Shown: piece by piece, positions 25,542 through 33,388 of the stretch
Position numbering within the stretch: position 1 is the first letter of the stretch
How the letters are laid out: every line of letters starts with the position of its first letter
Assembly: GCA_016125255.1 (NCBI GenBank)
Contig: WGMD01000006.1
Coordinates: forward strand, 1-64,000
Source: Planctomycetota bacterium
Lineage (GTDB): Bacteria > Planctomycetota > Phycisphaerae > Phycisphaerales > Zrk34
DNA length: 64,000 bases
Direction of reading: 5' to 3'
Program-made: the position numbers and the translations under genes
The notes under the pieces: generated by a model
Databases searched by the model: none
Seen by the model: the letters and a program-made list of their open reading frames with translations, nothing else
What the model was told of the DNA's origin: nothing

Positions 25542-26831
25542 ATGGACGCTTTCGTGATTCAAGGTGGTCGCCGGCTCAAGGGCACGGTGCGTGTGTCGGG
25601 CGCGAAGAATGCGGCGTTGCCGTTGATGGCGGCGGCGCTGCTGGCGGAAGGGCCGTGCGTGCTGCATGGCGTGCCGCACCTGTCGGACATCGATAACATG
25701 GCCAACCTCCTGCGCGAGCTTGGCTGCACGGTCGAACATGCCGAAAACGGCACGATGAAGCTCGAGGTCGTCGACGAACTCAACTCGCACGCCCGTTACG
25801 AGGTCGTCCGCACGATGCGGGCGAGCGTCTGCGTGCTCGGCCCCCTGCTCGGCAAACGACATAACGCCCTGATCTCCATGCCCGGCGGCTGCGCCATCGG
25901 CGACCGTCCCATCGACATCCACCTCCGCGGCCTCCGCCAGCTCAACGTCGATATCGACCTTGAGGAAGGCGGCAACGTCCACGCCAAAACCCGCAAGCTG
26001 CGCGGATCGAAAATCTTCCTCGGCGGGCCGTTCGGGTCCACCGTGCTGGGCACGATCAATGTGATGTGCGCCGCTTCGCTGGCCGACGGCACGACGGTGA
26101 TCGAGTCGGCGGCGTGCGAGCCGGAAGTCGTCGATGTGGCGGACTTCCTCAATGCGATGGGCGCGCACATCAGCGGGGCCGGCACGCCGCGCATGACCAT
26201 TGAAGGCGTCAAAACCCTGCGCGGCACGGAGCACCGCGTCATCGCCGACCGCATCGAGGCGGGCACGCTCCTGATGACCGCGGCGATCACCAACGGCGAT
26301 GTCAAAGTCGAAAACTGCCCGATCGACGCGCTGGGCGCGGCGGTCGATTGCCTTGCCAACATCGGCGTGGGCGTCGATGTCGTCGACAAGAACGCCGACC
26401 TGATGCGGGCGACCGTCGCCGTCTCGTCCGCACGCCGGCTCGAACCGGTCATGGTCACGACCCAACCCCACCCCGGGTTCCCGACCGACCTTCAGGCCCA
26501 GCTCATGGCCCTGCTCACACTCGCCGACGGCAACTCGATCATCACCGAAAAAATCTACCCCGAGCGCTTTCTGCACGTCGCCGAGCTGGCCCGCATGGGC
26601 GCGAACCTTTACCGGCAAGGCCCGACCGTCATGGTCAGCGGGGTCAAACGGCTCATCGGCGCCCCGGTGATGGCGAGCGATCTGCGCGCCTCGGCCGGGC
26701 TCGTCATGGCCGGTCTCGCCGCCAAGGGCACGACCAAAGTCAACCGCGTGTACCACCTGGACCGCGGGTACGAGCAGCTCGACAGGAAGCTGCAAGCCCT
26801 CGGCGCGGAAATCGAACGGGTGAAAGAGTAG
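25542..26831 (+). CDS. murA: UDP-N-acetylglucosamine 1-carboxyvinyltransferase
   Basis: A 429-residue enzyme of usual MurA length with the EPSP-synthase-like double barrel. The N-terminus FVIQGGRRLKGTVRVSGAKN contains the substrate lysine/asparagine pair. The catalytic loop MPGGCAIGDRPID holds the cysteine (residue 117) that forms the fosfomycin adduct in sensitive enzymes. It transfers enolpyruvate to UDP-GlcNAc, the first committed step of peptidoglycan synthesis, in the cytoplasm. Its presence, with an amidase elsewhere in the window, indicates a peptidoglycan wall. A Trm112-like gene follows after 12 bases. Confidence 0.96.
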   Translation: MDAFVIQGGRRLKGTVRVSGAKNAALPLMAAALLAEGPCVLHGVPHLSDIDNMANLLRELGCTVEHAENGTMKLEVVDELNSHARYEVVRTMRASVCVLGPLLGKRHNALISMPGGCAIGDRPIDIHLRGLRQLNVDIDLEEGGNVHAKTRKLRGSKIFLGGPFGSTVLGTINVMCAASLADGTTVIESAACEPEVVDVADFLNAMGAHISGAGTPRMTIEGVKTLRGTEHRVIADRIEAGTLLMTAAITNGDVKVENCPIDALGAAVDCLANIGVGVDVVDKNADLMRATVAVSSARRLEPVMVTTQPHPGFPTDLQAQLMALLTLADGNSIITEKIYPERFLHVAELARMGANLYRQGPTVMVSGVKRLIGAPVMASDLRASAGLVMAGLAAKGTTKVNRVYHLDRGYEQLDRKLQALGAEIERVKE

Positions 26832-26843
26832 AATCGACCCACC

Positions 26844-27068
26844 ATGACCGCCCCACTCGATGCCGAACTGCTCCGGATTCTTGTCTGTCCCGTCACGCGC
26901 TCGCCGTTGCGCCCTGAAGGCGACGAATTGGTCGCATCGATCGGCGGCCTGCGCTACCCGGTTCGCGACGGTATCCCGGTCCTTCTGCCCGACGAAGCGA
27001 CCCTCCCCGCCGGGTTCGCCAATCTGGCCGCGTTCAAGCGTCAGTTCGCCGCCGAGATCCCCGACTGA
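26844..27068 (+). CDS. Trm112/YcaR-like small protein
   Basis: A 74-residue protein whose core [14 protein letters not shown] and [15 protein letters not shown] match the Trm112/YcaR family. Family members activate methyltransferases or are small zinc-ribbon-like proteins; here only one cysteine remains, so zinc binding is unlikely. The gene is separated from murA by 12 bases and is likely cotranscribed. Confidence 0.8.
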   Translation: MTAPLDAELLRILVCPVTRSPLRPEGDELVASIGGLRYPVRDGIPVLLPDEATLPAGFANLAAFKRQFAAEIPD

Positions 27069-27090
27069 CACGCCGGCGAAGATTCGCGGA

Positions 27091-27138
27091 TTTTCCATGT
27101 ACAGTCGCAACCCCCGCCCGTGCAATAAGTGACGAGAA
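27091..27138 (+). promoter_or_regulatory. Conserved upstream block, copy A
   Basis: A block with ATGTACAGT, a GC-rich middle, GTGCAA and TGACG.GA. It recurs almost letter for letter at 28966-29006, in front of the module 2 sigma factor. Here it lies 120 bases before the LamG surface protein gene. It is a candidate promoter or leader recognised by the same regulator. Confidence 0.5.
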
Positions 27139-27219
27139 GCATGACGCGCCATGACTGAATGCAACTGCATCTTTCGGTGTGACATGGGGTTATTCGCCGC
27201 GTTCGCAAGGAGATGAAAC

Positions 27220-28101
27220 GTGTCGAAAAATGATGAAAGCGGTCAACGCGGGCGATTGCGCCTCGTGGCCGGCGCGTGGGCGATGATCGTATCGCTTGCG
27301 ATGCCGAGTCTGACGCGGGCATCGATCGTGCTGCACTGGACCTTTGACGAAGCCGCCAGCGGCACGACCAACGCCCTCAATTCCGCCGGCAACGGCACGA
27401 TCAATGGCGTCTTCAACAGCACTTCGACCCGCTCCACCAACACCCCCAACAGCGCCTCCACCGCCAGCTTCAATACCAGCGGCGGATCGACGAGCTATCT
27501 CGTCGCCACCGACCCGTCAGGCACGCAGCCCATCGACGATGTTGACAACCTGACGAAATTCACCATCGCCCTCTGGTTCAATCCTCAGTCCGCGATCGCC
27601 GCCAACAAGCGACTCATCGCCAAGAACGACCTGTCGCCGAACACCAGCGGCTTCGACTGGCTGTTCAGCAATTCCTCCGGCGGTTTGACGATCTCCGTCA
27701 ACGGCACCTCCATCGCCAGTTCCGCCAACGCCGCCGTCGATCTGAATGTATGGCACTTCATGGTCGTCACCTACGACGGCTCCTTGACCACCAATAACGT
27801 CAAGTTCTACACCGGCGCCGTCGCCAGCGCCGTCGCACAGCTCGGCTCCACCCGGACGCTCAACAAGGGCGCGGTCGCCGACAATGACGATGAACTGCGC
27901 CTCGGCGGCACGCAGCGCTCGAGCACCGCGACGCCCGATGCGCTTTTTGACGATGTGCGCATTTACAACACCGTCCTGGACCTCACCGCCCTTGAAACGA
28001 TCCGGCAGGAGGGCATCACGGCCCCCGTCAGTGCTCCCGAGCCGACCAGTCTGGCCCTTCTGGGAATCGGCGTCGCGGCGATCGCGCGGCGGCGGCGATG
28101 A
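27220..28101 (+). CDS. Secreted LamG-like protein with PEP-CTERM tail
   Basis: A 293-residue exported protein with a GTG start after AAGGAG. The signal peptide includes RLVAGAWAMIVSLAMPSLTRA. The body is a LamG/jellyroll domain: VLHWTFDEAASG, NLTKFTIALWFNP, VDLNVWHFMVVTYDG, and the closing DALFDDVRIYNTVLDLTALE. The C-terminus SAPEPTSLALLGIGVAAI plus RRRR is a canonical PEP-CTERM signal. LamG folds commonly bind glycans. The same fold forms the ectodomain of the FecR protein of module 2 two genes downstream, and both promoter regions carry the same conserved block, so coordinated expression is likely. Confidence 0.8.
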   Translation: MSKNDESGQRGRLRLVAGAWAMIVSLAMPSLTRASIVLHWTFDEAASGTTNALNSAGNGTINGVFNSTSTRSTNTPNSASTASFNTSGGSTSYLVATDPSGTQPIDDVDNLTKFTIALWFNPQSAIAANKRLIAKNDLSPNTSGFDWLFSNSSGGLTISVNGTSIASSANAAVDLNVWHFMVVTYDGSLTTNNVKFYTGAVASAVAQLGSTRTLNKGAVADNDDELRLGGTQRSSTATPDALFDDVRIYNTVLDLTALETIRQEGITAPVSAPEPTSLALLGIGVAAIARRRR

Positions 28102-28155
28102 ACGATATTAAGAAGAGGCGAATTTCCCTAGTTTCCTTTTAATTTGAGGTAGAAC

Positions 28156-28860
28156 ATGAGTCGAATCCGTCGCATGATGTTGGTGATCGTCGCAATCGCG
28201 GCGATCTTGGTTGTCTCCCAAAATGCTCCCGCGGCGATGATCGCTTCCTGGAGCGTCACGACGACCAATCCGCCTTCGCCGGTCGTGGGCACGACCGCGA
28301 CGCACGTATCCACCGCCGAGCTCGCCCGCAGTGCCGCATTGACCGCCAACAGCTCCGGCAGCACGTACAGTTCCAGCGGATGGGCCACCGCCCCCGGCGC
28401 GACGCCCGCCGTCGACGTCAACTATGTCGCCTTCCGATTCACAGTCGAAGCCGGATACACCGCGAGCATCACCCAGTTCGACTTCCGCGCCCGCTCCGCC
28501 ACCAACGGACCGGGCACGATGGGCTTCTACGTCAGCGCCGACAACTACGCATCCCCCTTGTTCACCCTGGCGATGACCGCCACTGACACCAACTACTCCA
28601 AGTCGCTGTCGCTGACCGGCCTGACGGGCATCGTCGAGTTCCGATTCATCGAAATCGGCAACCTGCAACAGGACCAGACCACGCCCGGCACGGCCACCGG
28701 CGCCGGCACGTTCCGCGTCTCCAACGTCAGCGGATCCAGCGCCACCCCGATGGTCTTCACCGGTACGGTGAGCGCCATCCCCGTCCCCACGCCGCTGGCC
28801 CTGCCCGGCGGATTGGCGCTGATGGCCTTCGGCTCCGCGGCCGGACGTCGGCGACGCTGA
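28156..28860 (+). CDS. Secreted PEP-CTERM-type protein of unknown function
   Basis: A 234-residue exported protein with a GAGG site and signal peptide (MMLVIVAIAAILVVSQ). The mature part is a beta-rich domain with aromatic and glycine-rich strands (YVAFRFTVEAGYTASITQF, GFYVSADNY, GIVEFRFIEIGN). It ends in VPTPLALPGGLALMAFG plus RRRR, a PEP/VPLPA-like sorting tail. No domain is recognised with confidence. It lies 54 bases after the LamG protein and before the module 2 sigma factor, so it probably belongs to the same surface programme. Confidence 0.65.
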   Translation: MSRIRRMMLVIVAIAAILVVSQNAPAAMIASWSVTTTNPPSPVVGTTATHVSTAELARSAALTANSSGSTYSSSGWATAPGATPAVDVNYVAFRFTVEAGYTASITQFDFRARSATNGPGTMGFYVSADNYASPLFTLAMTATDTNYSKSLSLTGLTGIVEFRFIEIGNLQQDQTTPGTATGAGTFRVSNVSGSSATPMVFTGTVSAIPVPTPLALPGGLALMAFGSAAGRRRR

Positions 28861-28894
28861 GACACGCAGAACGATGGATCGAGAGAATCCAGGC

Positions 28895-28920
28895 GGCGGG
28901 GAGACTGAAGTCTCCCCGCC
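28895..28920. repeat. GGCGGGG palindrome, copy 4
   Basis: A perfect inverted repeat GGCGGGGAGACT around GA, between the PEP-CTERM gene and the module 2 sigma factor. Confidence 0.8.
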
Positions 28921-28965
28921 TTGTCATACGGGCTGATTTCTTCATCGAGATTTCCGCGCCGCCGA

Positions 28966-29006
28966 TGTACAGTTGTCACGGCCCCGCGTGCAACAATGAC
29001 CGGAGA
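28966..29006 (+). promoter_or_regulatory. Conserved upstream block, copy B
   Basis: Matches copy A at 27097-27138 through ATGTACAGT, GTGCAA and TGACCGGAGA. Its end supplies the GGAGA ribosome-binding site of the TTG start at 29013. If the block is transcribed leader, an ATG at 28965 cannot be the true start. Confidence 0.5.
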
Positions 29007-29012
29007 CTTCTC

Positions 29013-29543
29013 TTGGCAATCGACGGCACCATTCTCGTCCGCTCCCTGGCCCAGCTTCGGCCCAATATCCTCGCCTACATTGTCTCCATCATCGGCGACG
29101 CCCACCTTGCCGAGGATGTCCTTCAGGACGTGTTCGTCTCCGCCTATCAGAAGCGCGACACGATCGAGAACGCGGCCCATCTGGCCAACTGGCTCCGCGT
29201 CGCCGCCCGGCATTTGGCGCTCAACGCCCTCCGCGACCGCAAGTCCGATCCGCACTTTTCCTCCGACATTCTCGACCTGCTCGATCCGCACTGGGAGCCC
29301 TTCGACGCCGGCGCGGGCAGCGACACGGTGCACGCGCTTCACGAATGCATCGAAAAGCTTTCGCCCTACAGCCGCCAGCTCGTGTCGCTGCGTTACACGC
29401 AGGGGCTTTCGGGCAAGCGTCTCGCGTCGCACCTGGGCAAGGAGCTCAACACGGTCTACGTCGCCCTGACGCGCATTCACCGCGCCTTGGCTGAGTGCAT
29501 CTCCCGCCGCCTGGCGCGCGAAGCGGAGGGCCGCCATGACTGA
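29013..29543 (+). CDS. ECF-type RNA polymerase sigma factor (module 2)
   Basis: A 176-residue sigma factor closely similar to the module 1 protein: region 2 has ILAYIVSIIGDAHLAEDVLQ and region 4 has LSPYSRQLVSLRYTQGL followed by a helix-turn-helix. The TTG start is preferred over an ATG 48 bases upstream because a CGGAGA site sits six bases before it and because the longer reading would begin inside a conserved non-coding block. The stop overlaps the FecR start by eight bases (ATGACTGA), the same geometry as in module 1. It is expected to control the adjacent surface and catabolic genes, including possibly the LamG protein upstream. Confidence 0.88.
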   Translation: MAIDGTILVRSLAQLRPNILAYIVSIIGDAHLAEDVLQDVFVSAYQKRDTIENAAHLANWLRVAARHLALNALRDRKSDPHFSSDILDLLDPHWEPFDAGAGSDTVHALHECIEKLSPYSRQLVSLRYTQGLSGKRLASHLGKELNTVYVALTRIHRALAECISRRLAREAEGRHD

Positions 29544-31119
29544 CCGCGCCCGGGCACAGCATGTGATCCTCCGCTGCGATGACGAAGCGATGGTCGCGCT
29601 GGCGCTGGGCTACGTCGACAACATGCTCAGCATCGATCAGCTTGATGACCTTCGCCGGCGGCTGACATCGAGCGCCGAAGCACGCAATGTATTCGTCGCT
29701 CTGTGCGTGCAGTCGCATCAGATGGCGGACGTGAGCGCGCCGGTCGAGGTGCTGCCGGGCGAGACGGTCGAAATTCCGCCGGTGGTTCGGCCCATCGCCT
29801 CGCATCGTCACTGGGCCGGTTGGGCTGCGGCGATGGCGATCGCGGCGGCGATTGTGCTGATGTTCATGCTCGCTCCCGTCTCGCCGCACGCTGCGAGGCA
29901 TCCTTCGACGGCTTTGACCGATCAGCCGGCAGGCCCCTTTGTCGCGACGCTGACGAACGCCGTCGACGCGGTGTACGAGAGCGCCGACGCGTCGATCCCG
30001 CTGGGCGAACAACTGGCCGAGCGGCCGATCCGACTGCGCTCCGGCAGCGTGCAGCTCATGTACGGTTCGACGGCCGTGGTCGATCTCGTCGGCCCGTGCG
30101 AATTTGAAATGACCGGGCCGAACCGCGGGCGACTGACGCGCGGGCGGCTCGAAGCGTACGTGCCCGACCGGGCGCATGGGTTCGCGGTCGATCTGCCCGG
30201 CGGGGCGCGCGTCATCGATCTGGGCACGCGCTTCACCATCGATGCCACCGCGGCCGAGCGCGCCTTCGTCGTCGTGCATGAAGGCAAGGTCGACGTGATC
30301 GGCCCCGAAGCGACGGTCAGCGGCGCGGAGCCGGTGCGGATGCGCCTCGTCGCCGGTCAGTCGGCCCAATGCGATCTGCGGACGGGCCTGCCGACGATCG
30401 CCGCACTGCCCGCCGTGCCCGCCGATCTGGACCACACGCATCCCTGGCTGATTCAGCACTCCGGCGCGGCCGATCCGCGCACCGAAGGATGGATCAGCAC
30501 GTCGAATCTCGACGCGGGCCTCGTCGCGCCGGTGACCGACGATCCCGCCGGACCCGCATGGCTCGTGTATGACAACAACCGCCGCAACGACGCCAATCGC
30601 GGCTCCATGCCCTCGCGCCCGAGCTATCGCATGGACCTGCCCAAGGCGATGCATGGGTCGGTGATGGAGCAGGCGTGGGTGCTTGAAGCGGTGGTGAGCG
30701 TCGACGCCGACGGCGCTTCGCCGCCCAACGGTTCGCGCGTCATCAACTTCGTCGGCCCCGACACGCGCGACGACCCCGATGGCGGCCGCGAGTTCTGGCT
30801 CGATCTCGGCGCCACGCCCGACGACCGTCTCATCGTCGATTCCCGCAACGATCACGCCTCCTTCGTCTCCGATCACGCCGGCTATCACCGCCTGCGCCTC
30901 GTCTACGACCCCGCGTCGCGCACCGCCGCACTGTACATCGACGGCTCCCTGACGCCCGTCTACCGCGACGACCCCGGCTCCGTCAAACCCACGCGCGGCG
31001 ACCTGGCCGGCTGCTTCGTCCGCTTCGGATCCACCAGCACCCCCGACACCGGCGCCGCACGATACCGCTTCGTCGGCTTCGCCCTCTTGGGCGCCAACCC
31101 CACCGGGAAACACAACTGA
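29536..31119 (+). CDS. FecR-domain transmembrane regulator with LamG-like ectodomain (module 2)
   Basis: A 527-residue protein. Residues 1-90 are a cytoplasmic helical region; a transmembrane helix lies at about 94-113 (GWAAAMAIAAAIVLMFMLA). The FecR domain (about 145-275) includes SVQLMYGSTAVVDLVGPCEF and VIDLGTRFTIDA. Residues about 310-525 form a LamG-like jellyroll: WVLEAVVSVDAD, HRLRLVYDPASRTAALYIDG, and the closing GAARYRFVGFALLG. LamG domains often bind carbohydrate, so this looks like a membrane receptor that couples a glycan or surface ligand to its overlapped sigma factor. The gene is followed after one base by a prepilin-like gene, as in module 1. Confidence 0.82.
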   Translation: MTDRARAQHVILRCDDEAMVALALGYVDNMLSIDQLDDLRRRLTSSAEARNVFVALCVQSHQMADVSAPVEVLPGETVEIPPVVRPIASHRHWAGWAAAMAIAAAIVLMFMLAPVSPHAARHPSTALTDQPAGPFVATLTNAVDAVYESADASIPLGEQLAERPIRLRSGSVQLMYGSTAVVDLVGPCEFEMTGPNRGRLTRGRLEAYVPDRAHGFAVDLPGGARVIDLGTRFTIDATAAERAFVVVHEGKVDVIGPEATVSGAEPVRMRLVAGQSAQCDLRTGLPTIAALPAVPADLDHTHPWLIQHSGAADPRTEGWISTSNLDAGLVAPVTDDPAGPAWLVYDNNRRNDANRGSMPSRPSYRMDLPKAMHGSVMEQAWVLEAVVSVDADGASPPNGSRVINFVGPDTRDDPDGGREFWLDLGATPDDRLIVDSRNDHASFVSDHAGYHRLRLVYDPASRTAALYIDGSLTPVYRDDPGSVKPTRGDLAGCFVRFGSTSTPDTGAARYRFVGFALLGANPTGKHN

Positions 31120-31120
31120 T

Positions 31121-31912
31121 ATGCAACGACGCTCCTTCCAATTCGGCTTTACGCTCGTCGAACTGCTCGTCGTCACGTCGATCATCATGGTGCTCATCGC
31201 CATCCTGCTTCCCGCCCTCAAGTCCGCGCGCTACGCCGCCAATCTCACTCTCTGCGCCGCACGGCAGCGTCAAGTCGTGCAGGCCGGCCTCGTCTATGCG
31301 ACAGACAACAACACGGTCTTCCCCCCCACCGTCCCGACCTATAAGCACAACAACGGACCCGACACGCTCTCCAATCCCTACTACATCAATTACCACGGCG
31401 ACGATAATCTCGGCCGCTACCCCGCCATCAGCAAGTACATCGGCTCGACCCTCAACGATGCCGAAGTGCTCATGTGCCCGATGATCCCCAGCCGTCCCGC
31501 CGATCTGAATCCGCGCTACTGGAACAGCCGCACGCACTTCCTCAAGTCGTCGTTCGGCATCTGGTGGAGCTGGTGGGGCTACAAGAACCAGGGATGGACC
31601 GGCCCGATGTCGCTTTCGAGCACGTCGAAGCTCCTTACGACCGACATGCTCTACTGGACCGGCCACCAGTTCCACGAACTGCGCTTCAATCACCCGATAC
31701 CGATGACCGGCTACGAGAACTCCGAAGACTATGAAAGCTTCTGGATCGACGGCGGCGTGACCGCGCTCGTCGATGTCAAACCCACCATGACCCTCAACGC
31801 CGGCTATGTCGATGGTCACGTCGAACTGATGCGCTTCAGCGACACGGACCAGAAAACCATCGACGGCGAACCAGCGGGCACTTCGCAGTATGCGATCCCC
31901 AAAATTCGCTGA
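31121..31912 (+). CDS. Prepilin-like protein (DUF1559-like)
   Basis: A 263-residue protein with a short leader MQRRSFQFG and the prepilin helix FTLVELLVVTSIIMVLIAIL, cleavable after the glycine at residue 9. The large C-terminal domain is rich in aromatic residues (FGIWWSWWGYKNQGWTG) and ends in a GYVDGHVELMRF segment typical of planctomycete pseudopilins. It starts one base after the FecR stop and is certainly cotranscribed with module 2. It may contribute to an extracellular fibre or a secretion apparatus for the surface proteins. Confidence 0.83.
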   Translation: MQRRSFQFGFTLVELLVVTSIIMVLIAILLPALKSARYAANLTLCAARQRQVVQAGLVYATDNNTVFPPTVPTYKHNNGPDTLSNPYYINYHGDDNLGRYPAISKYIGSTLNDAEVLMCPMIPSRPADLNPRYWNSRTHFLKSSFGIWWSWWGYKNQGWTGPMSLSSTSKLLTTDMLYWTGHQFHELRFNHPIPMTGYENSEDYESFWIDGGVTALVDVKPTMTLNAGYVDGHVELMRFSDTDQKTIDGEPAGTSQYAIPKIR

Positions 31913-31936
31913 CGCGCCGATCAAGATGAGAGAACC

Positions 31937-33361
31937 ATGCACCGATTGATCCCCGCTGTTGTGATGTTGTTGTTCACCGCCGCCCTTCGGGCCGGTGCGC
32001 CCGCGCCGGCGCCGATTGCGCCGCCCGGGGATTTGAAGGCCGAGCCGATCGCGCCGACGGCGGTGAAGCTCATGTGGGCGAAGCCCGCGGCGGAGGTGCG
32101 CGGGGTTCAGATCGAGCGCCTGCTCGAAGGCGAAACCAAATGGCGCGCCGTCGCCGAACTGCCCGTCGAGGTGACGACCTACGAGAGCGTCGGCCTGCTG
32201 GGCGGCGTGCGGTGCGAACATCGCATCAGCTCGATCGACGATCACGGCAAAGCCGGCGAGCCGGCGGCGTTCCCGACGGTGACGACGACGCAGCCGGGCG
32301 ACACGGACTTCGGCACGGTCTTCACCGACCCGGTGCCGGGCTTTGAGCGGGCGAGCGAAGGCGACATGATCGACCTGCGCGACGGATCGCTCCTGTTCGC
32401 GTACGGACAGTGGCCGACGTATTCGGATGACGCGCAAGGCGTGCGGCTGGGCATGCGGCGATCGACCGACGGCGGCAAGACATGGACCGAACCCGTCGCG
32501 CTCATGAGCGATCCGAAATATGACCTGTATCACCCGTCGCTGGCGCGGCTCGGCAATGGCGAACTGGGGCTGAGCTACACGAAGCGCCTGCCCGCCGAGC
32601 CACGGCAGCAGAAAGGCGAGAAGGCCTTTCGATGGTCGAGCGACGAAGGCAAGACGTGGTCCGACGAAGTGCTCATCTCCGACGGCGACTGGCAGTTCTA
32701 TCAGACCAGCGCGGTCGATCGCCTGCTCGTCACAAGCAGCGGGCGTCTCGTTCATCCCGTCTCCCGCCGGCGGATTCAGAGCAAGCCGTATCTGATCGGC
32801 ACGTTGATCTACACGAGCGACGATCACGGCCGCACATGGCAGCGCCGCACGCCGGACCCGATCGAAGAAAAGCGCCGCGGCATGTTTCACGAAGCCGACG
32901 TCGTCGAATATGCGCCAGGCAAACTGCTGATGCTCGGGCGGACGATGGCGGGGCGCTTCTACGAATCGCGGTCGGAGGATAACGGCGATTCATGGTCCGA
33001 AGGCGTGCCGTCGAACATTCCCTCGGCCGTCGCTCCGCCCAAGCTCTTGCGCGATCCGGCGGACGGGTCGATCCTGCTGGTGTGGAACCCGTATGTCGGC
33101 GGCGGCGATACGCATGCACTGGGGCCGCGGCTGATCCTGGGCATGTGGCGGAGCCGCGACGGCGGACGCACATGGAGCGGGTATCGTCAGCTTGTCTACA
33201 AACCCGACCTCATCACCACCGCCCGCAACGGCTACACCGGCTTCTGCTACGCCTCGGGCCTCTTCGTCGGCGACACGCTTCACCTGACGTTCACCGACTA
33301 CTTCGCCACCGACCCGAAGGTCATCCGCATCCGCTACCTGCCCATGCACGTTGATCCCTGA
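31937..33361 (+). CDS. Exported sialidase-fold (BNR repeat) protein with fibronectin-like N-terminus
   Basis: A 474-residue exported protein. A signal peptide is followed by a fibronectin type III-like domain (about 25-110; PPGDLKAEPIAPTAVKLMW) and then a six-bladed sialidase-type propeller. Five Asp-boxes are visible: STDGGKTW, SSDEGKTW, TSDDHGRTW, SEDNGDSW and SRDGGRTW. Such proteins hydrolyse sialic acid or other acidic sugars, or only bind them; the arginine triad of true sialidases was not confirmed. It lies 24 bases after the prepilin gene of module 2, so it is likely a periplasmic or surface enzyme of the same regulon. Confidence 0.82.
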   Translation: MHRLIPAVVMLLFTAALRAGAPAPAPIAPPGDLKAEPIAPTAVKLMWAKPAAEVRGVQIERLLEGETKWRAVAELPVEVTTYESVGLLGGVRCEHRISSIDDHGKAGEPAAFPTVTTTQPGDTDFGTVFTDPVPGFERASEGDMIDLRDGSLLFAYGQWPTYSDDAQGVRLGMRRSTDGGKTWTEPVALMSDPKYDLYHPSLARLGNGELGLSYTKRLPAEPRQQKGEKAFRWSSDEGKTWSDEVLISDGDWQFYQTSAVDRLLVTSSGRLVHPVSRRRIQSKPYLIGTLIYTSDDHGRTWQRRTPDPIEEKRRGMFHEADVVEYAPGKLLMLGRTMAGRFYESRSEDNGDSWSEGVPSNIPSAVAPPKLLRDPADGSILLVWNPYVGGGDTHALGPRLILGMWRSRDGGRTWSGYRQLVYKPDLITTARNGYTGFCYASGLFVGDTLHLTFTDYFATDPKVIRIRYLPMHVDP

Positions 33362-33388
33362 TCGACGCGCCCCGCCCGCGAGATTGTC

